From positions 1 through 23,802 of IMG/VR virus record IMGVR_UViG_3300038468_000121: DNA of 23,802 nucleotides; one strand, written 5' to 3'. This stretch comes from a virus. The position numbers were made by a program, and so were the translations under genes. The notes under the pieces were generated by a model. That model saw only the letters and a list, made by a program, of their open reading frames with translations, made no database searches and was not told where the DNA came from. This document shows, in pieces, positions 7,822 to 15,728 of the stretch (positions are counted from its first letter, which is position 1; every line of letters begins with the position of its first letter).

Positions 7822-9824
7822 GTCTCGACCTCCACGCCCGCGCCGCGCGCCATGGTCACGAGCGCCTCGGTGAGCTTCTTCGTGAACGCGCGATCGGTCA
7901 GCGCGTCGGCGAGGGCCGCCGCATCGCCGCTGCCGGCCTGGATCACGATGGCGCCGGGGGCGATCGTGATGCTCGGCCCGCTCGCCGCGGCGCGCGCGCC
8001 GTAGGCCCCCATCGCGTTGCGCGCCATCCGCTCGACCGCCGCCGCTGCCGACGGCGCCTCGGCGTCGATACCGCTCGCCGCGCCCTGCGGAGCGCTGCGG
8101 CCGATCCGCTCGAAGGCCTTCGATGGCGAGTGCGCGTCCCACACCTCCTTGAGCGCCTTCTTCGCGTCGTCGCCGATCTTCTTCACCGAATCGATCACGT
8201 CCGACGCGCCGGATCGGATGCCCGCCGCGAGCCCGCCGACGAGATCCTTTCCGAGCGAGATCCACGACGTGAGCGCCGTCTTGACCTGCGCGCCCGCGTC
8301 GAGCACGGATCGCACCGCGCCGACGAGGAGGAGCGTCACGCGGAGGAAGGTCACGATCGCCGTCACCGCCCCGCGCGCCGCGAGCGCGATCGTGTTCAGG
8401 ACGTTCCCCAGCTGCGTCCCCACCGCGCCGAAGATGTCGATCTCCCCCTTGATCCCAAGCTCTCGCGCGAAGGCGCGGATCGCGTTGCGCACCTGCAGGA
8501 ACGCGATCTGCAGCGTCAACCCCACGATCACCATGCCGAGGAATGCTTCCTTCAGCGGCGGCACCGCGCGCTTGGCCACGTCGGAAATTGCGTTGCCGAT
8601 CGACGTGACAATCGCCTTGATCGCCTTGCCGCTCACGGTGCTCGTATCGAAGAGCTGCGCGAGCTCGTGCAGCCCATTGAGGAGCGGCTCGAGGTCCACA
8701 TCACTCGCCAGGCGCGCGAGGCTCTCCTTGAACTTCGCCGCGATGTTCGGGAGCGAGAGCATCTGCTTCGCGTTGATCGCGCCGAACTTCTTCTCCACCG
8801 CGCTCCGGAGCGCGGCCGCGCCGTCCGCGAGCTTCACGCGCCCGTCGAGCAGCGCGAGCCTCGCCTCAGCCACGCCCTTCTGCGTCGCGCCGCCGAGCGC
8901 CCGGGCCACTTCGTCGAACGTGACGCCTGTCCCGATCAGCTCCTGGGGGTTCAGCCGCAGCCGGCCGAATTGTCGTCCACGCTCGATGAAGCTCCTCAGC
9001 TTCGCGCCCGCATCGTCGCCGAGGGCCGCCGCGGCGTGCGCCACCGCGGTCATCGTGTCCACCCAGGTCTGCCCGCCGATGTTCTGCTTCGCGAGCCCCT
9101 TCCCGAGCTCGTCCAGCTGCGCCTTCGTGAGCGGAACCTTGCGCGCGAGCAGATCCACCTGATCGCCGAAGTTCTTCCCCCACTGCTCGTTGCCGAACGC
9201 GGCATCTCGAAGCAACCGCGCCGACCTCGCCGCGTCTGCGGTCACGACGATCCACTTGATGAGGCTCACCGCGCCTTCGGCGACCGTCTGCGCGAGCTTC
9301 GCCGTGATCGCCACGAGGGCGCCGATCGCGAACACCGCGACGCCCGCCGCGCCAGACACGCCGTCACCCATCAGCTCCTTCAACGAGGAGAACTGCGCAG
9401 AGAGCCCCGCGAGCGGCCCCCCGGCCTTGCCGATCGCCGCGTTGAGGCTCCCCATCGCGTCGGCGGCCTGCTTCTCCCCGCCGTTCTTCGTCGCCGCCGT
9501 GAGCTTGCTCTTCTCCGAGGCCGCGCGCTTCGCCTGCGCCGATAGCCCCTCGTACGTGCGCCCCTGCTTCAGGATCGCGAGGTTCGCCGCGCTGATAGAG
9601 TCGCGCTCAGCGCCGATCTTCGCCTTCAGGTCCGCGCGCGCGCTCTTCACCTCGTTGGTGTCGCCGCGGAGCGAGCGCTGGGCGGCGCTCATGCGCTTCA
9701 TCGCAGCGGTGGAGGAATCGATCTGCTGACGAAGACGGTCGAGCTCACCGGCCATCGCGCCGGCGTCGGCCGTCGAGCCGTCGTCGTCGAATTTGACCGT
9801 GAACGTCGCTGCCTTGTCCGCCAC
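7818..9824 (-). CDS. Tail tape measure protein
   Basis: The 668-residue protein is the longest in the tail block and follows the chaperone by three bases (GTG start with AAGGGG before it). N-terminal residues 25-110 form a coiled coil (GELDRLRQQIDSS, KSARADLKAKIGAERDS). Hydrophobic helices lie at 157-195 and 428-445, with another amphipathic/hydrophobic set at 475-505. A HSPSKAF motif (565-571), seen near the C-terminus of many tape measures, precedes an Ala-rich tail. At roughly 0.15 nm per residue it predicts a tail of about 100 nm. The protein sets tail length and is ejected during infection. Its stop overlaps the next start (TTGA). Confidence 0.88.
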   Translation of the reverse strand: MADKAATFTVKFDDDGSTADAGAMAGELDRLRQQIDSSTAAMKRMSAAQRSLRGDTNEVKSARADLKAKIGAERDSISAANLAILKQGRTYEGLSAQAKRAASEKSKLTAATKNGGEKQAADAMGSLNAAIGKAGGPLAGLSAQFSSLKELMGDGVSGAAGVAVFAIGALVAITAKLAQTVAEGAVSLIKWIVVTADAARSARLLRDAAFGNEQWGKNFGDQVDLLARKVPLTKAQLDELGKGLAKQNIGGQTWVDTMTAVAHAAAALGDDAGAKLRSFIERGRQFGRLRLNPQELIGTGVTFDEVARALGGATQKGVAEARLALLDGRVKLADGAAALRSAVEKKFGAINAKQMLSLPNIAAKFKESLARLASDVDLEPLLNGLHELAQLFDTSTVSGKAIKAIVTSIGNAISDVAKRAVPPLKEAFLGMVIVGLTLQIAFLQVRNAIRAFARELGIKGEIDIFGAVGTQLGNVLNTIALAARGAVTAIVTFLRVTLLLVGAVRSVLDAGAQVKTALTSWISLGKDLVGGLAAGIRSGASDVIDSVKKIGDDAKKALKEVWDAHSPSKAFERIGRSAPQGAASGIDAEAPSAAAAVERMARNAMGAYGARAAASGPSITIAPGAIVIQAGSGDAAALADALTDRAFTKKLTEALVTMARGAGVEVET

Positions 9825-9827
9825 CGC

Positions 9828-10486
9828 TTACCCCTTCGGCGACCTCGCGTCCGTCACCTGCTTGATCCCGAGCCACCCGCGCACCGCCGCGGCCACGGTC
9901 CGGTGGTCGTCGATGAGCTCCGCGATCAGCCGCGCGACCACCGACCTACGGACGTCCTCCTCGTCGCCGGGGAGGAGCGCCTCGATGCACTCCGCCTCGT
10001 ACTGCCGGTCCGCCCGTGCTCGGCGGACGAGCTCTAGAATTTTCCCTCTTCCCTATCGCGCCTCCCCGTCGCGAGGTAGTTCGCCGCGTCGACCACGCGT
10101 CCGACGACGCCGGGATGCTTCGCTGCGAGCCCGTTGAACTCCTCGCGGGCCGGGTGCGCGATGCACGTCGCGGCGTAGGCGTGCATCTCGGCTGTGTCGA
10201 TCCCCTGCTCCTTGATCACCGCGCGCTGCAGGGCGGCCTGATACCGCTTGTGCGGCGCGAGCTCGGGCGGCTTCACCACGATCCACCCGCGGCCGATCGG
10301 CCCGCAGTCCACGAGAGCGAACGCGCGCCCTAGCGCGCCAAGCTCCTCCTCGAAGCGATCCACGAGCTCCAGGCGCGCAAGCTCGTGCCCCTTCGCTTCG
10401 GCGTCGCGTTTCTCCTCGCGCGCCGCCTGCTTCGCCTGAAGCTCGGCGATCCGAGCGGCCACCGGATCCGGCCCCGTGCCGTTCAC
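9828..10486 (-). CDS. Tail assembly chaperone, -1 frameshift long form (gpGT-type)
   Basis: If ribosomes slip back one base on GGGAAAA (10046-10040), codons GGA AAA are re-read as GGG AAA and translation continues with ATT CTA GAG to TAA at 9828-9830. The fusion has 219 residues: 149 of the short form plus 70 more. The extra part is helical and charged (QYEAECIEALLPG, SVVARLIAELIDDHRTVAAA) and stays open up to four bases before the tape measure start. It has no start codon of its own near its beginning, no ribosome-binding site, and would otherwise be a 200-base gap in a genome with almost none. Those facts support frameshift expression as in lambda GT. Confidence 0.78.
10008..10028 (-). promoter_or_regulatory. 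Frameshift-stimulating hairpin candidate
   Basis: Eleven bases after the slippery heptamer, GTCCGCC pairs perfectly with GGCGGAC around the seven-base loop GAGCACG. The stem is almost all G-C. The spacer is slightly longer than the usual 5-9 bases, but a stable stem at this point is the expected stimulator. It also contains the stop codon region of the short form upstream. Confidence 0.65.
10034..10486 (-). CDS. Tail assembly chaperone, short form (gpG-type)
   Basis: A 150-residue protein from a GTG overlapping the tube stop. It is mostly helical and charged (for example AREEKRDAEAKGHELARLEL), with a small folded centre (FALVDCGPIGRGWIVVKPPE). It lies between the tube and tape measure genes, the fixed location of the two-product tail chaperone gene of long-tailed phages (lambda G/GT). 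Four codons before its TAG the heptamer GGGAAAA begins in phase for -1 slippage, as described for the long form. The short product binds tape measure and helps build the tail, and is not in the virion. Confidence 0.75.
   Translation of the reverse strand: MNGTGPDPVAARIAELQAKQAAREEKRDAEAKGHELARLELVDRFEEELGALGRAFALVDCGPIGRGWIVVKPPELAPHKRYQAALQRAVIKEQGIDTAEMHAYAATCIAHPAREEFNGLAAKHPGVVGRVVDAANYLATGRRDREEGKF
10040..10046 (-). promoter_or_regulatory. Slippery heptamer for -1 frameshift
   Basis: GGGAAAA on the minus strand, phased G GGA AAA (X XXY YYZ) relative to the chaperone frame. It ends three bases before the TAG codon. The lambda G/GT site is GGGAAAG; this is an accepted variant that allows both tRNAs to re-pair. 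Confidence 0.8.
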
Positions 10487-10983
10487 AGCGCCCTCGTCGG
10501 ATCGTACAGGGTCATCCCGTTGCGGGAGACGCCGAGCGTGCCGATCGTGAACTCGGTCAAGAGCTCGCCGGTGCTTTCGTCTTGGGTTTCGCTCACACCA
10601 TCGACCGTGCAGCCCACCGCCACGGTCGTATCGACCGGCAGCCCCACGCCCGTGGGGATTGGCTCCGCGACCTGGAGCTGCATCGAGAACTCCGCCGACC
10701 CGTACGAGCCTCCGCCCTGCGTCAGCGCGAGCGCGGTGAGCTGCATCATGACCTCGCGGGCAGAGTCCCGCAGCATCGTCAGCTTGATCTTCGGCGGCTT
10801 GTACTTGCCGCTCGGCTTGCCCACCGGGCGGCCATCCTTCTTCATCACGTGCACGGGCTCTCGCTCGCGCGCCTCGTCGCTGACCTCGAACGCCTTGATC
10901 CCGTTGTACGGGATCATCTCGAGCAGGAAGGAGCACGATTGCCAGCTGTAGATCTTGTCCTGGATCCGGATGATGTCGGTCAC
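10483..10983 (-). CDS. Tail tube protein
   Basis: The 166-residue protein follows the sheath gene by 13 bases. GAGGAG stands seven bases before GTG, a strong site that suits an abundant protein. It has the tube-protein style: a short N-terminal part (DIIRIQDKIYSWQSCSF), a beta-rich body (PKIKLTMLRDSA, EFSMQLQVAEPI), and paired strands at the end (TEFTIGTLGVSRNGMTLYD). Length suits Mu gpM-like and other myophage tube proteins (120-180). Its stop overlaps the chaperone start as GTGA. Identification is by position and composition; no catalytic motif exists in this family. Confidence 0.72.
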   Translation of the reverse strand: MTDIIRIQDKIYSWQSCSFLLEMIPYNGIKAFEVSDEAREREPVHVMKKDGRPVGKPSGKYKPPKIKLTMLRDSAREVMMQLTALALTQGGGSYGSAEFSMQLQVAEPIPTGVGLPVDTTVAVGCTVDGVSETQDESTGELLTEFTIGTLGVSRNGMTLYDPTRAL

Positions 10984-10996
10984 GATCCCGCTCCTC

Positions 10997-12460
10997 TCAG
11001 CCGCCCACCGGGCCGCTGGTGATCGTCTTCACGTACTTCGCGGCGACGTCCCACCCCTTGACATAGGCGAGCGCCACGACCTCGAGATCCGCCTTCACGA
11101 TCGCCCCGCCGTTGCTCGAGATGTCGTCGTCTCGGTGAAGCGTGACGCGCACCTCGCTCACACGACCCTTGGACGGGTTCAGCAAGGCCGCGTTGATGTC
11201 GCCCTCGATCGCCTGCGCGTCGGTCTCGGCGATGTAGCGCTCGCCCTTCGGCCCCGTCGTTTTGCTCTTCGCGACGCCGCGCGAGAGGTTCTGATCGAAC
11301 CGCTGACGCGCGACCTCGGCGAGGCGATTCATCACGCGCGCGTGCTGCCAGTAGACGTAGTCGCTCCCCGACGGGGAGATCAGGTTCGCGTTGTTCACGT
11401 AGGCCCCCGTCTGGCCGTCGAAGCTGCGCAGCGCGGTCGCCTGCTGATCGTCGGCCCCGGGGTACAGCGCCTCGTCGTGGTAGAGTGGGTTCTTCCGCGA
11501 GTCCTTGATGACGCAGTTGGGGAGCGGGCCGAGCGCGACGTAGGCCACGTCCGTGGCGATGTCGACCGCCATGCCGCGCGCGGCTACGTGCAGGCCCGCG
11601 GGGCGGAAGAGCGCGACGCCGAGGAAGCGATCTACCGCATCCCCGCCGTCGTAGCAGAGCACGATCCCCAGGCTCGACACCTGGCTCCGCACCGCCGTGT
11701 ACGCGGTGAGATAGTCCGCGCGGCTCTCGCCGTCCGCGCGTCGTCGGAAGGACATGATCGCCGTCTTGTACTTGCCCTGATCTTCGAGCGTCGTGAGCCA
11801 CGAGGAGACGAGCGAGATCGCCGCCGCGCTGGAGTCGCCGTCGATGAGCACTGCCTCCCACGGCTGCGACGTGACGCGCAACGCCTCGAGAGAGGCCACG
11901 AGGTCGGCCGAGGTCGGCCGAGGTCCCGTCGTCGTGCAGCTGATCTCGTCGTCGGCCACGAGGGTGTCGACCGTGAGGTTGATCTTTACGCCGGTGTTGG
12001 CGATCTCGATGTACGTCGCCGAACCGAGCGCGGTCACCGGGCCGTAGGTCACGCCGTCGTCCACGCTCGTCTGGTACGTGATCCCAGGCGTGCCGACGGT
12101 GCCGCCGGCGACGATGAGGATCCTCACCAGAAAGTCGTCGAAGGGGAGGCTCGTGCCGTCCGCCGTCGGCGTGCTCGCGCCGGTGCCGCTCAGCGTGACC
12201 GCGCCGTAGGCACCCGCCGTCGAGCACGCGGTGCGGTTCAGCAGCACGGGCTTCTTGGCGGTCGCGAGGTCATGCGCGCCGAAGGACGTGAGCCGGCCGT
12301 ACCCGAGATCGTCGGGGATCAGCGTGTCGCGGGTGTAGCTCGACGGCGTGTCGAGCGCGCCCGTCGACGATCCGGCGAGGATCGCCAGGATTCCCTCGGA
12401 CCCCGGCCGCACCACACCGGTCTGGCCGTCCACCTTCGTGATCGTCGTCTTCGGGGTCAT
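10997..12460 (-). CDS. Tail sheath protein
   Basis: The 487-residue protein is the contractile sheath, which marks this as a myophage. It begins in the terminator stop codon (ATGA). Features of sheath proteins: an N-terminal GPVRPGSEGILAILAGS-like region, a long variable beta domain (about 90-185), then the conserved core with WEAVLIDGDSS, YKTAIMSFRRR, DYVYWQHARVMNRLAEVARQ, and a terminal domain in which basic and hydrophobic beta strands alternate (EVRVTLHRDDDI, DLEVVALAYVKG). It sits immediately before the tube gene, as in Mu (L, M) and P2 (FI, FII). A short 10-base tandem repeat lies inside the gene at 11901-11925. Confidence 0.85.
   Translation of the reverse strand: MTPKTTITKVDGQTGVVRPGSEGILAILAGSSTGALDTPSSYTRDTLIPDDLGYGRLTSFGAHDLATAKKPVLLNRTACSTAGAYGAVTLSGTGASTPTADGTSLPFDDFLVRILIVAGGTVGTPGITYQTSVDDGVTYGPVTALGSATYIEIANTGVKINLTVDTLVADDEISCTTTGPRPTSADLVASLEALRVTSQPWEAVLIDGDSSAAAISLVSSWLTTLEDQGKYKTAIMSFRRRADGESRADYLTAYTAVRSQVSSLGIVLCYDGGDAVDRFLGVALFRPAGLHVAARGMAVDIATDVAYVALGPLPNCVIKDSRKNPLYHDEALYPGADDQQATALRSFDGQTGAYVNNANLISPSGSDYVYWQHARVMNRLAEVARQRFDQNLSRGVAKSKTTGPKGERYIAETDAQAIEGDINAALLNPSKGRVSEVRVTLHRDDDISSNGGAIVKADLEVVALAYVKGWDVAAKYVKTITSGPVGG
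11901..11925. repeat. 10-bp tandem repeat within sheath gene
   Basis: aggtcggccg is repeated twice in tandem and followed by aggtc. Because ten is not a multiple of three, loss or gain of a unit would shift the sheath frame. The present frame is intact, and the repeat encodes a Pro/Thr/Ser/Ala segment of the variable domain. Confidence 0.85.
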
Positions 12461-13029
12461 GCCGTCAGCTCCTTCGTCAACTCGCCATTCGGGTACGTGA
12501 CCTCGACGGGCTCCTCGTAGATCGGCGTATCGAGCACGAGCTCAGCGCTCAGCTCGCGCCCAAAGGAGAGCTCGACGGGGCTCTTCGTCCACCGCGCTTT
12601 GCCCCACACCGCGTTGGCCGTCGCGGCATGTTGGACGGCGCGCACGACGAGCTCGAAGAGCGCATCGGTCGCCTCGATCTGCGCCTCCTCGTCGGTGGGG
12701 CGCTCCGAATCGACCGCCCACACGCTCACGAGGAGCAGCCGCTTCCAGCTGCGCAGCGCGCGCACGGTCCCCACGCGCACCGAGTTGCCGTCCACGATGT
12801 CGCGCGGGCCGGGCCGCGACGGCTGGAGGATGTCCCCCCCCTTGCCGTCGTCGTCGCACGGCGTGATTACCACGCGCGCGGCGCGGCGCTCGCCTTGGTT
12901 CGTCTGTTCCGTTCTATCACGGAAGCCGAGCCTCACGCTCACGCCGAGCGGCGCGAGCTCGGCGCGCACGGCGTCGCGGAGCGCCACGAGGCCGGAACGC
13001 AGGCGGAAGGGGGGCGCCGCGGTGATCAT
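12457..13029 (-). CDS. Putative tail terminator / neck protein
   Basis: ATG start in ATGA overlap with the previous stop; 190 residues. The alpha/beta composition (helix LVALRDAVRAEL, strand RVVITPCDD, then SWKRLLLVSVWAVDSE, a helix DEEAQIEATDALFELVV, and a terminal beta part with PVEVTYPNG) resembles tail terminator proteins that cap the tail tube. It sits between tail completion and sheath genes, as terminators do (Mu gp37 region). No specific motif is diagnostic, so the name is inferred mostly from order and fold-like pattern. Confidence 0.5.
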   Translation of the reverse strand: MITAAPPFRLRSGLVALRDAVRAELAPLGVSVRLGFRDRTEQTNQGERRAARVVITPCDDDGKGGDILQPSRPGPRDIVDGNSVRVGTVRALRSWKRLLLVSVWAVDSERPTDEEAQIEATDALFELVVRAVQHAATANAVWGKARWTKSPVELSFGRELSAELVLDTPIYEEPVEVTYPNGELTKELTA

Positions 13030-13427
13030 GCGCCGGCCCCCATCAGGCGCGCCCAGACCCGGCGCGCGGCAACGAGGCAGCCCTCGGCGATCTTCGGGGG
13101 GACCCCCGCGCCGCCGTCGGGGAGGATCTTGCGCTTCGGTACGCCCGCGCCGAGGTGGTGGAAGACTTCGACGCCGGTCAGCGTCACGCGCACCGAGGCG
13201 CCGACGGCCGCCGCGCTCACCGCCGATGCCGCGTTCGCAAGCGCGCGCCCGCCGTCACGCTTGCGCGGCGCCCACGCCTCGCCGTCTGGCGTCGTGCCTG
13301 CCGCCGCCGTCGCCTTGACCGCCTGCTCCACGAGCGGGGCGGCCTCGCGCGCGAGCTCCGCCGGCATCGTGCCCACTCGGCGCAGGCGCGCTGCCATGTC
13401 GCGGAGGAGAGCCTCGGCGCCGCTCAC
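13026..13427 (-). CDS. Virion morphogenesis / tail completion protein (gpG/gpS-like)
   Basis: GTG start overlapping the preceding stop (GTGA); 133 residues. The pattern matches phage virion morphogenesis proteins: two N-terminal helices (ALLRDMAARLRRVG), then a conserved GEAWAPRKRDGGRAL segment, a beta part with VTLTGVEVFHHLGAGV and the basic-Pro ending PKRKILPDG and PPKIAEG. This family includes Mu gpG and P2 gpS, which join tail to head. In Mu the gene stands before the capsid genes; here it is after them, next to the connector genes, as in many lambda-like arrangements. Confidence 0.72.
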   Translation of the reverse strand: MSGAEALLRDMAARLRRVGTMPAELAREAAPLVEQAVKATAAAGTTPDGEAWAPRKRDGGRALANAASAVSAAAVGASVRVTLTGVEVFHHLGAGVPKRKILPDGGAGVPPKIAEGCLVAARRVWARLMGAGA

Positions 13428-14260
13428 CGCCAGCCCTCCTCGTCGGCGACTCGCTCACGCTGCACGTCGGTCCACGCGTAGGCGCTCGCCTCGGAGTAGC
13501 CGAAGGTCGACGACTTGGAGATCGCGCTTGCGTCGGGCGAGTCGAGGATCGGAAGGTCGAAAAGCCCTTCGTTCGAATCGGCCGCCTCCTTGATCTCGAG
13601 CTTCGCGTCCTCGGCGGCCTTCACGATCTCTGCGTCCTGCGCCGAGCTCGGATTGAAGCCGCGCCTCTTGAAGCAGGCGAGCGTGACGAGCGCCTCTTGC
13701 CAACCGAGCACGATCTCAGGCGTCGCGTCGATGATCTGCTTCGTGTTGTAGCGCTTGCGCAGGCGCGCAAGGATCCACGAAGCCGCCGTGTCGAGCCGTC
13801 GCTCAACGAAGTTCGGCGTCGACTGAACGGACAGGTCGAACGCCGGAACGATCACACCAGCACCGCTCTTCGTGATCTCCGCCGTCACCTCGTCGCCGGC
13901 GAGCACGGTCGCCGACGCGATCACGAGCGCCAGGTGGACGTCGCGCGCCCAGCTCCCCGCCCCGCCGCCGCTGATCGTCTTCGTGGTGAGCGTCGCCACG
14001 AGTGACCGTGCTCCGCCTGCGGTGCGCTTGTAGACGTTCACCGTCGCGAAAGCGGAGTCGTCGGCCACGAGCGCGGCGAGCGGACGCAGAAGCACCGCCG
14101 AGGCTGTCCCGGACTCCACGATCTCCCCGACGAGTGTCTCCCCGAGGATATCGCCGGACGCCACGTCGGCGAGCTCCCTGCGCCACCGCAGGCGCACCAG
14201 CGCGTCGATGTCCTCGGCGGGCATCACGGAACGCGCCTTGAAGCTGGCCAGTGTCAGCAC
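13424..14260 (-). CDS. Head-tail connector / adaptor, partly Mu gp36-like
   Basis: This 278-residue protein starts with GTG after TAGGAG and lies directly after the capsid gene, where Mu has gp35 and gp36 head completion proteins. The C-terminal ~120 residues (helices such as DTAASWILARLRKRYNT, IVLGWQEALVTLACFKRRG and a segment ending GLFDLPILD) resemble DUF1320-type helical connectors. The N-terminal ~150 residues are a different, beta-rich region (TVNVYKRTAGGARSLVATL) that does not belong to that family and may be an inserted or fused domain. The assignment rests mainly on position and on the C-terminal helices. Confidence 0.55.
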   Translation of the reverse strand: MLTLASFKARSVMPAEDIDALVRLRWRRELADVASGDILGETLVGEIVESGTASAVLLRPLAALVADDSAFATVNVYKRTAGGARSLVATLTTKTISGGGAGSWARDVHLALVIASATVLAGDEVTAEITKSGAGVIVPAFDLSVQSTPNFVERRLDTAASWILARLRKRYNTKQIIDATPEIVLGWQEALVTLACFKRRGFNPSSAQDAEIVKAAEDAKLEIKEAADSNEGLFDLPILDSPDASAISKSSTFGYSEASAYAWTDVQRERVADEEGWR

Positions 14261-14336
14261 TGATCTCCTACGACCCCAGGCCCGGGGCTCGACGCTCTCG
14301 CGCCGTCCTACCGGGCCGGAGCCACCCCTGAAGCGA
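14261..14336. other. Spacer after capsid gene with weak hairpin
   Basis: Seventy-six bases separate the capsid stop from the next start. ggcccgg (14279-14285) pairs with ccgggcc (14311-14317) across a 25-base loop, and ggctc/gagcc (14286-14290/14319-14323) offers an alternative pairing. There is no T-run. It may partly attenuate transcription or protect the abundant capsid mRNA end. The left edge (14261-14270) holds TAGGAG, the ribosome-binding site of the next gene. Confidence 0.35.
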
Positions 14337-15302
14337 TCAGGTCGGCTCGACGCGGAAGAAGAGGTAGGGGTGCCCGTACGCGGTTGTGTTGCGTCCGCGA
14401 AGGTGCCACTCGAACTCGTTGATCCGATCGAGCTCCGCCTGGGTCATGCCGGTGTAGCTCGTGAGCTCGAACGGTTTACGCTCCTGATAGATGAACGCCC
14501 CTTGAAGGGCGTCCTCGTTTGCCTCGCACCCGACGTACCAGACGCCCGCCTCGTTCGCGAACTCGGGCACGACGATCGGCTCGCCGAAGGCGTACTTCCG
14601 CTTGATGATGTTCGTCACGGCCGCGGGGTTAGTCGCGCCGCTCACCGGATCGGAGATCAACTCCGCGTCGGTGACCGTCTGCGCCGTGAGCTGGTTGCTC
14701 GGGTCCACGAGGAGGAGTCGAGGCTTCAGGTACCTCGGCGCGTCGCCTGGGTGCTTGATCGCGAGGATGCTCGCGACGACCGACGCGACGTTGGCCGCGG
14801 TGAGCGGCTTCCCGGTGAATAGGTTCGCGTAGGTCCCGAGCGTGTCGTCGTAGGGGTTGACCGGGTGGCTGGAGCTGAAGAAGTTGACGCCGTCGTAGCC
14901 CTTCTTCGTCGTCCCCGCCTGGATCAGCTCGACGATCTTGCGCTGCGGCCAGTAGCCCGCCGCCTCGCCCACGTCTGCCGCCCACTTCGCCGCGCGGTCG
15001 TAGCGGTTGTCCTCGAAGGAGTTGCGGTCGATCTTCAGGCCCGTACCGAAGTTCTCGTTGGTGATCGAGTGGCTGATCGCGACCAGATCCTCGAAGTCGA
15101 GCTCCTTGCCCTTCGACCCCGTGCTCCGGATCTGCGCGGTCTCGAGCATCCACTCGTAGATCTCCTCGAGCGCCGACGAGGGGTTGGTGATCGCGACCGA
15201 CTTCCACCACTGGCCCGCCATCGTGCGGGCCCACGCGTTGGAGAAGCGCAGGTTCAGGTTGCGCTGGAAGTCGAACTGGAACAGCGGCGTGATCTCGGCC
15301 AT
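14337..15302 (-). CDS. Major capsid protein (Mu gpT-like)
   Basis: The 321-residue product matches the Mu-like major head subunit: an N-terminal FDFQRNLNLRFSNAWA, the segment DFEDLVAISHSITNENFG (a glycine-ended loop region), WAADVGEAAGYWPQRKIVELI, the FFSSSHPVNP stretch, LLLVDPSNQ, and VPEFANEAGVWYVGCEA with QERKPFEL near the C-terminus ahead of a conserved aromatic ending (FFRVEPT). The length is as expected (Mu gpT about 305). A strong GGAGG lies eight bases before ATG, matching high expression. A 76-base spacer with possible hairpins follows its stop, one of only two large spacers in the window. Confidence 0.93.
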   Translation of the reverse strand: MAEITPLFQFDFQRNLNLRFSNAWARTMAGQWWKSVAITNPSSALEEIYEWMLETAQIRSTGSKGKELDFEDLVAISHSITNENFGTGLKIDRNSFEDNRYDRAAKWAADVGEAAGYWPQRKIVELIQAGTTKKGYDGVNFFSSSHPVNPYDDTLGTYANLFTGKPLTAANVASVVASILAIKHPGDAPRYLKPRLLLVDPSNQLTAQTVTDAELISDPVSGATNPAAVTNIIKRKYAFGEPIVVPEFANEAGVWYVGCEANEDALQGAFIYQERKPFELTSYTGMTQAELDRINEFEWHLRGRNTTAYGHPYLFFRVEPT

Positions 15303-15305
15303 GGC

Positions 15306-15725
15306 TCAGACCTCCACCCAGACGGTCTGGATGCTGTTGGCGGTCTCCAGTCTCCACACGGTGCCCGCCGCCGTCGCGCCCGCGCTCGTGGTGGTGACGG
15401 TCTGGTCGTCCTTCAGGTAGGCGACGCCGCCGACGTTCGCCTGCGCGAACTCTCCGTTGTACCCGACGAAAGGAAACATCGTCTTCTCCTTGAGGAAGTC
15501 GACGTGGCACATCTCCTCGCCGCCGATCGTGCCGTCGGTGTTGTCGACTTGCGTGCTCGCGCGGCCGACCAGCGTCAGGCCCGTCGCCGTCTCTCCGGGC
15601 TCGAGGTACCCGGCCGAGAGGACGCAGAACGCGCCCTTGTAGATCTTCTTCCCCGCCGCCACAGGGAGATCGATCCCCTCGATCTTCTTGAAGCGAGCGC
15701 TCCGATCCTTGAGAAGAGCCGTCAT
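15306..15725 (-). CDS. Head decoration (capsid cement) protein
   Basis: A 139-residue protein between the protease and the major capsid gene, the usual place of decoration proteins. It has the pattern of the decoration family seen in Mu-like prophages: an N-terminal LPVAAGKKIYKGAF, then TGLTLVGRAS.QVDN, a central FVGYNGEFAQANVGG, YLKDDQTV, then AGTVW and a final VWVEV. These are beta-rich and predict a small all-beta trimer that locks the expanded capsid. The ATG lies three bases after the protease stop, and GGAAAGG is available upstream. The single Cys pair (34, 73) is unlikely to matter. Role follows from family resemblance and position. Confidence 0.8.
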   Translation of the reverse strand: MTALLKDRSARFKKIEGIDLPVAAGKKIYKGAFCVLSAGYLEPGETATGLTLVGRASTQVDNTDGTIGGEEMCHVDFLKEKTMFPFVGYNGEFAQANVGGVAYLKDDQTVTTTSAGATAAGTVWRLETANSIQTVWVEV

Positions 15726-15728
15726 GAC

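Noticed and set aside
10955-12520. Plus-strand open frame of 521 codons opposite the sheath
   Set aside because: Antisense shadow of the sheath gene, Arg/Val/His-rich without motifs or a plausible ribosome-binding site.
14279-14317. Intrinsic terminator after the capsid gene
   Set aside because: The stem has a 25-base loop and no T-run, so I list it only as a weak hairpin.
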